Shown here: positions 24,770 to 25,665 of the stretch, one piece after another
How positions within the stretch are numbered: position 1 is the stretch's first letter
Layout: each line of letters opens with the position of its first letter
From: a virus
IMG/VR virus record: IMGVR_UViG_3300009184_000188
Span: 1-25,665 of that record
Length of the DNA: 25,665 bases
Direction: 5' to 3' (one strand)
Position numbers and translations under genes: made by a program
Notes under the pieces: model-generated
The model's input: only the letters and a program-made list of their open reading frames with translations
Database searches by the model: none
What the model was told of the DNA's origin: nothing

Positions 24770-25446
24770 ACCAACACCTTAGTTTTAGACAAGGAAAGCT
24801 TCGCCTTAGACTCCGCTGTCCAAACACGCGCTTTGTTTGCGGCTGCGATTTTAGCTTTTGCTTCTTCCGACATCTTTCGTCCTGTGTTGTACGCAACTAG
24901 CTTTGCTTTTGATTCTTCGCTCCACACGCGGGATTTGTTTGCGGATGCTGTACGTTCACTGCACAACTCTGATTTTTCCCTTGCGCGTAGTTTATTTTTT
25001 GTAGCTTCCGACATTGTACGGTTACGATTTGCGTTTGCAATCTTTTCCCGTGTGGTCGCTGCCATTGTTTTACCAAGGTTTTTGGCTGCTAGTTTGGCTT
25101 TAACCTCTGCGGTATGTGACTTACCGAAAAAAGGATTATTTTCTCCAGCACCTGTACCAAACCCGCCCGGTGTAATGTTGTACCCGCTATCCCGTGTATC
25201 ACCCAACGCAATTAATAACTCTTCGACTTCATTGGCATCTGCTTTATCAACACACCAACACAACACAGAAAAACTAAAGCTATTTCGCCCGTACTTTTCA
25301 ATTGCATAGCGGAGTTTTACGCAACCGTTATTTTTCCAAAAATGTCGTTTGGCGCGGTAAGCCGGGTTTACCGACTGCCCGATGTACATCCTGCCATTTA
25401 AGGCATTAACAATTTTGTAAATGGCAACGGGAGTGTTCATGCTCAT
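24766..25446 (-). CDS. GIY-YIG homing endonuclease with NUMOD3 repeats, 226 aa
   Basis: The GIY-YIG nuclease domain (about 6-95) has AIYKIVNALNGRMYIGQS with Y10 and the YIG at 21-23, then R31 and H35 in YRAKRHF, E75 or E76 in NEVEELLIAL as the metal ligand, and the terminal SGYNITPGG. All catalytic positions are present. The C-terminal half is a string of about seven NUMOD3-like DNA-binding units (GKSHTAEVKAKL, GKTMAATTREKI, RVWSEESKAKL and so on). Such free-standing enzymes cut related DNA lacking the gene and spread by repair. It lies between two virion genes, three bases after one stop and overlapping the other's start. A second in-frame ATG lies at 25440. Confidence 0.92.
   Translation of the reverse strand: MSMNTPVAIYKIVNALNGRMYIGQSVNPAYRAKRHFWKNNGCVKLRYAIEKYGRNSFSFSVLCWCVDKADANEVEELLIALGDTRDSGYNITPGGFGTGAGENNPFFGKSHTAEVKAKLAAKNLGKTMAATTREKIANANRNRTMSEATKNKLRAREKSELCSERTASANKSRVWSEESKAKLVAYNTGRKMSEEAKAKIAAANKARVWTAESKAKLSLSKTKVLV
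24769..25125. repeat. NUMOD3-type tandem repeats in the homing endonuclease
   Basis: About seven units of 17-18 residues follow the nuclease domain, with pattern G/R-x-[MW]-[ST]-x-E-[ST]-K-x-K-[LI]-x-x-x-N. One unit in the middle (around KSELCSERTASANKS) is shortened. The RVW[ST]xESKAKL units are similar at both protein and DNA level, which suggests recent duplication. Confidence 0.75.
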
Positions 25447-25448
25447 GC

Positions 25449-25643
25449 TTAGGCTAAGGGGCCTCTGGCGTATAAACCCTTGATAGCCGCTCCCGTACCA
25501 CGAATTTTAATGCCATCAGTTTTGACAGGCTCGTTTCCAGCAGACTTGCTGATGTTGCCGATACTCATGTCAACAGAATCCGCCTTGCTGCGGTTAGGTT
25601 CTTTGCCGGGGTTTCCGGAGATAGCTACAGCTTTACCAGACAT
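25449..25643 (-). CDS. Small conserved phage protein, 64 aa
   Basis: The ATG at 25643 is used because it is the first start in the frame within the window. No clear ribosome site is seen in the remaining 22 bases. The protein is rich in Gly, Lys and Ser, starts MSGKAVAISGNPGKEPNRSK and ends TDGIKIRGTGAAIKGLYARG-PLA. The RGTGAAxKGxxARGPxA ending is a recurrent mark of a small protein encoded among podovirus-like head and tail genes. Its function is unknown; a small virion or scaffold-associated part is possible. It is the first gene of the visible late block and the homing endonuclease follows after two bases. Confidence 0.72.
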   Translation of the reverse strand: MSGKAVAISGNPGKEPNRSKADSVDMSIGNISKSAGNEPVKTDGIKIRGTGAAIKGLYARGPLA

Positions 25644-25665
25644 AGTGTGTGGTTTAGCGTACAGA

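Noticed and set aside
25230-25250. Short GCATCTGCTTTATC match to the 18-base duplication at 9713-9748
   Set aside because: Both encode Asp-Lys-Ala-Asp-Ala by similar codons; at 14 bases this is best explained by chance or codon preference.

Overview
The window looks like part of a tailed-phage genome (Caudoviricetes, podovirus-like architecture). It is most likely a lytic or metagenomic phage of a bacterium with a Gram-negative-type genome. The evidence is a DUF927-type helicase/primase fragment, a dense one-strand block of virion and lysis genes, P22/T7-style adaptor and nozzle proteins, a holin-endolysin cassette and several tail-fibre genes. I see no integrase, attachment site, tRNA, rRNA or CRISPR array. 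The host cannot be named from this sequence.

Layout. Bases 1-2459 are read on the + strand: the 3' part of a large primase/helicase, then an overlapping 76-residue small protein. From 2451 to 25643 everything is on the - strand and is transcribed right to left. The two blocks converge tail to tail with a 9-base overlap. A 7-bp hairpin with a cUACGg tetraloop sits just inside the + strand gene there. Reading the late block in its own direction, it contains: a small Gly/Lys-rich protein; a free-standing GIY-YIG homing endonuclease; a head-tail adaptor; two small virion proteins; a YodC-like small protein; a protein built of twenty 20-residue repeats; three fibre-type genes, one ending in an S74 self-cleaving chaperone; a 51-residue protein; a collar-domain fibre; a 57-residue protein; a membrane protein; a holin; an M15 endolysin; a nozzle/stabilisation protein with two inserted beta modules; a small protein; three Ala/Gly/Gln-rich presumed internal virion proteins; and a 2104-residue polyvalent protein.

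How the genes work together. Genes overlap by ATGA or lie within a few bases of each other, and many starts have an AAGGA-type ribosome site, so the late block is probably one or a few long transcripts. The adaptor and nozzle form the tail tube. The fibre genes give receptor recognition. The holin and endolysin release progeny. The last four genes look like proteins carried in the capsid and ejected with the DNA. The largest of these carries an ADP-ribosyltransferase-like domain and a zinc-protease-like HExxxH motif, so it may act inside the infected cell. That is the most interesting part of the window.

Three genes shorter than 60 codons (17514-17687, 18778-18933, 22908-23081) fill what otherwise look like gaps. 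After adding them, no stretch over 300 bases lacks a gene.
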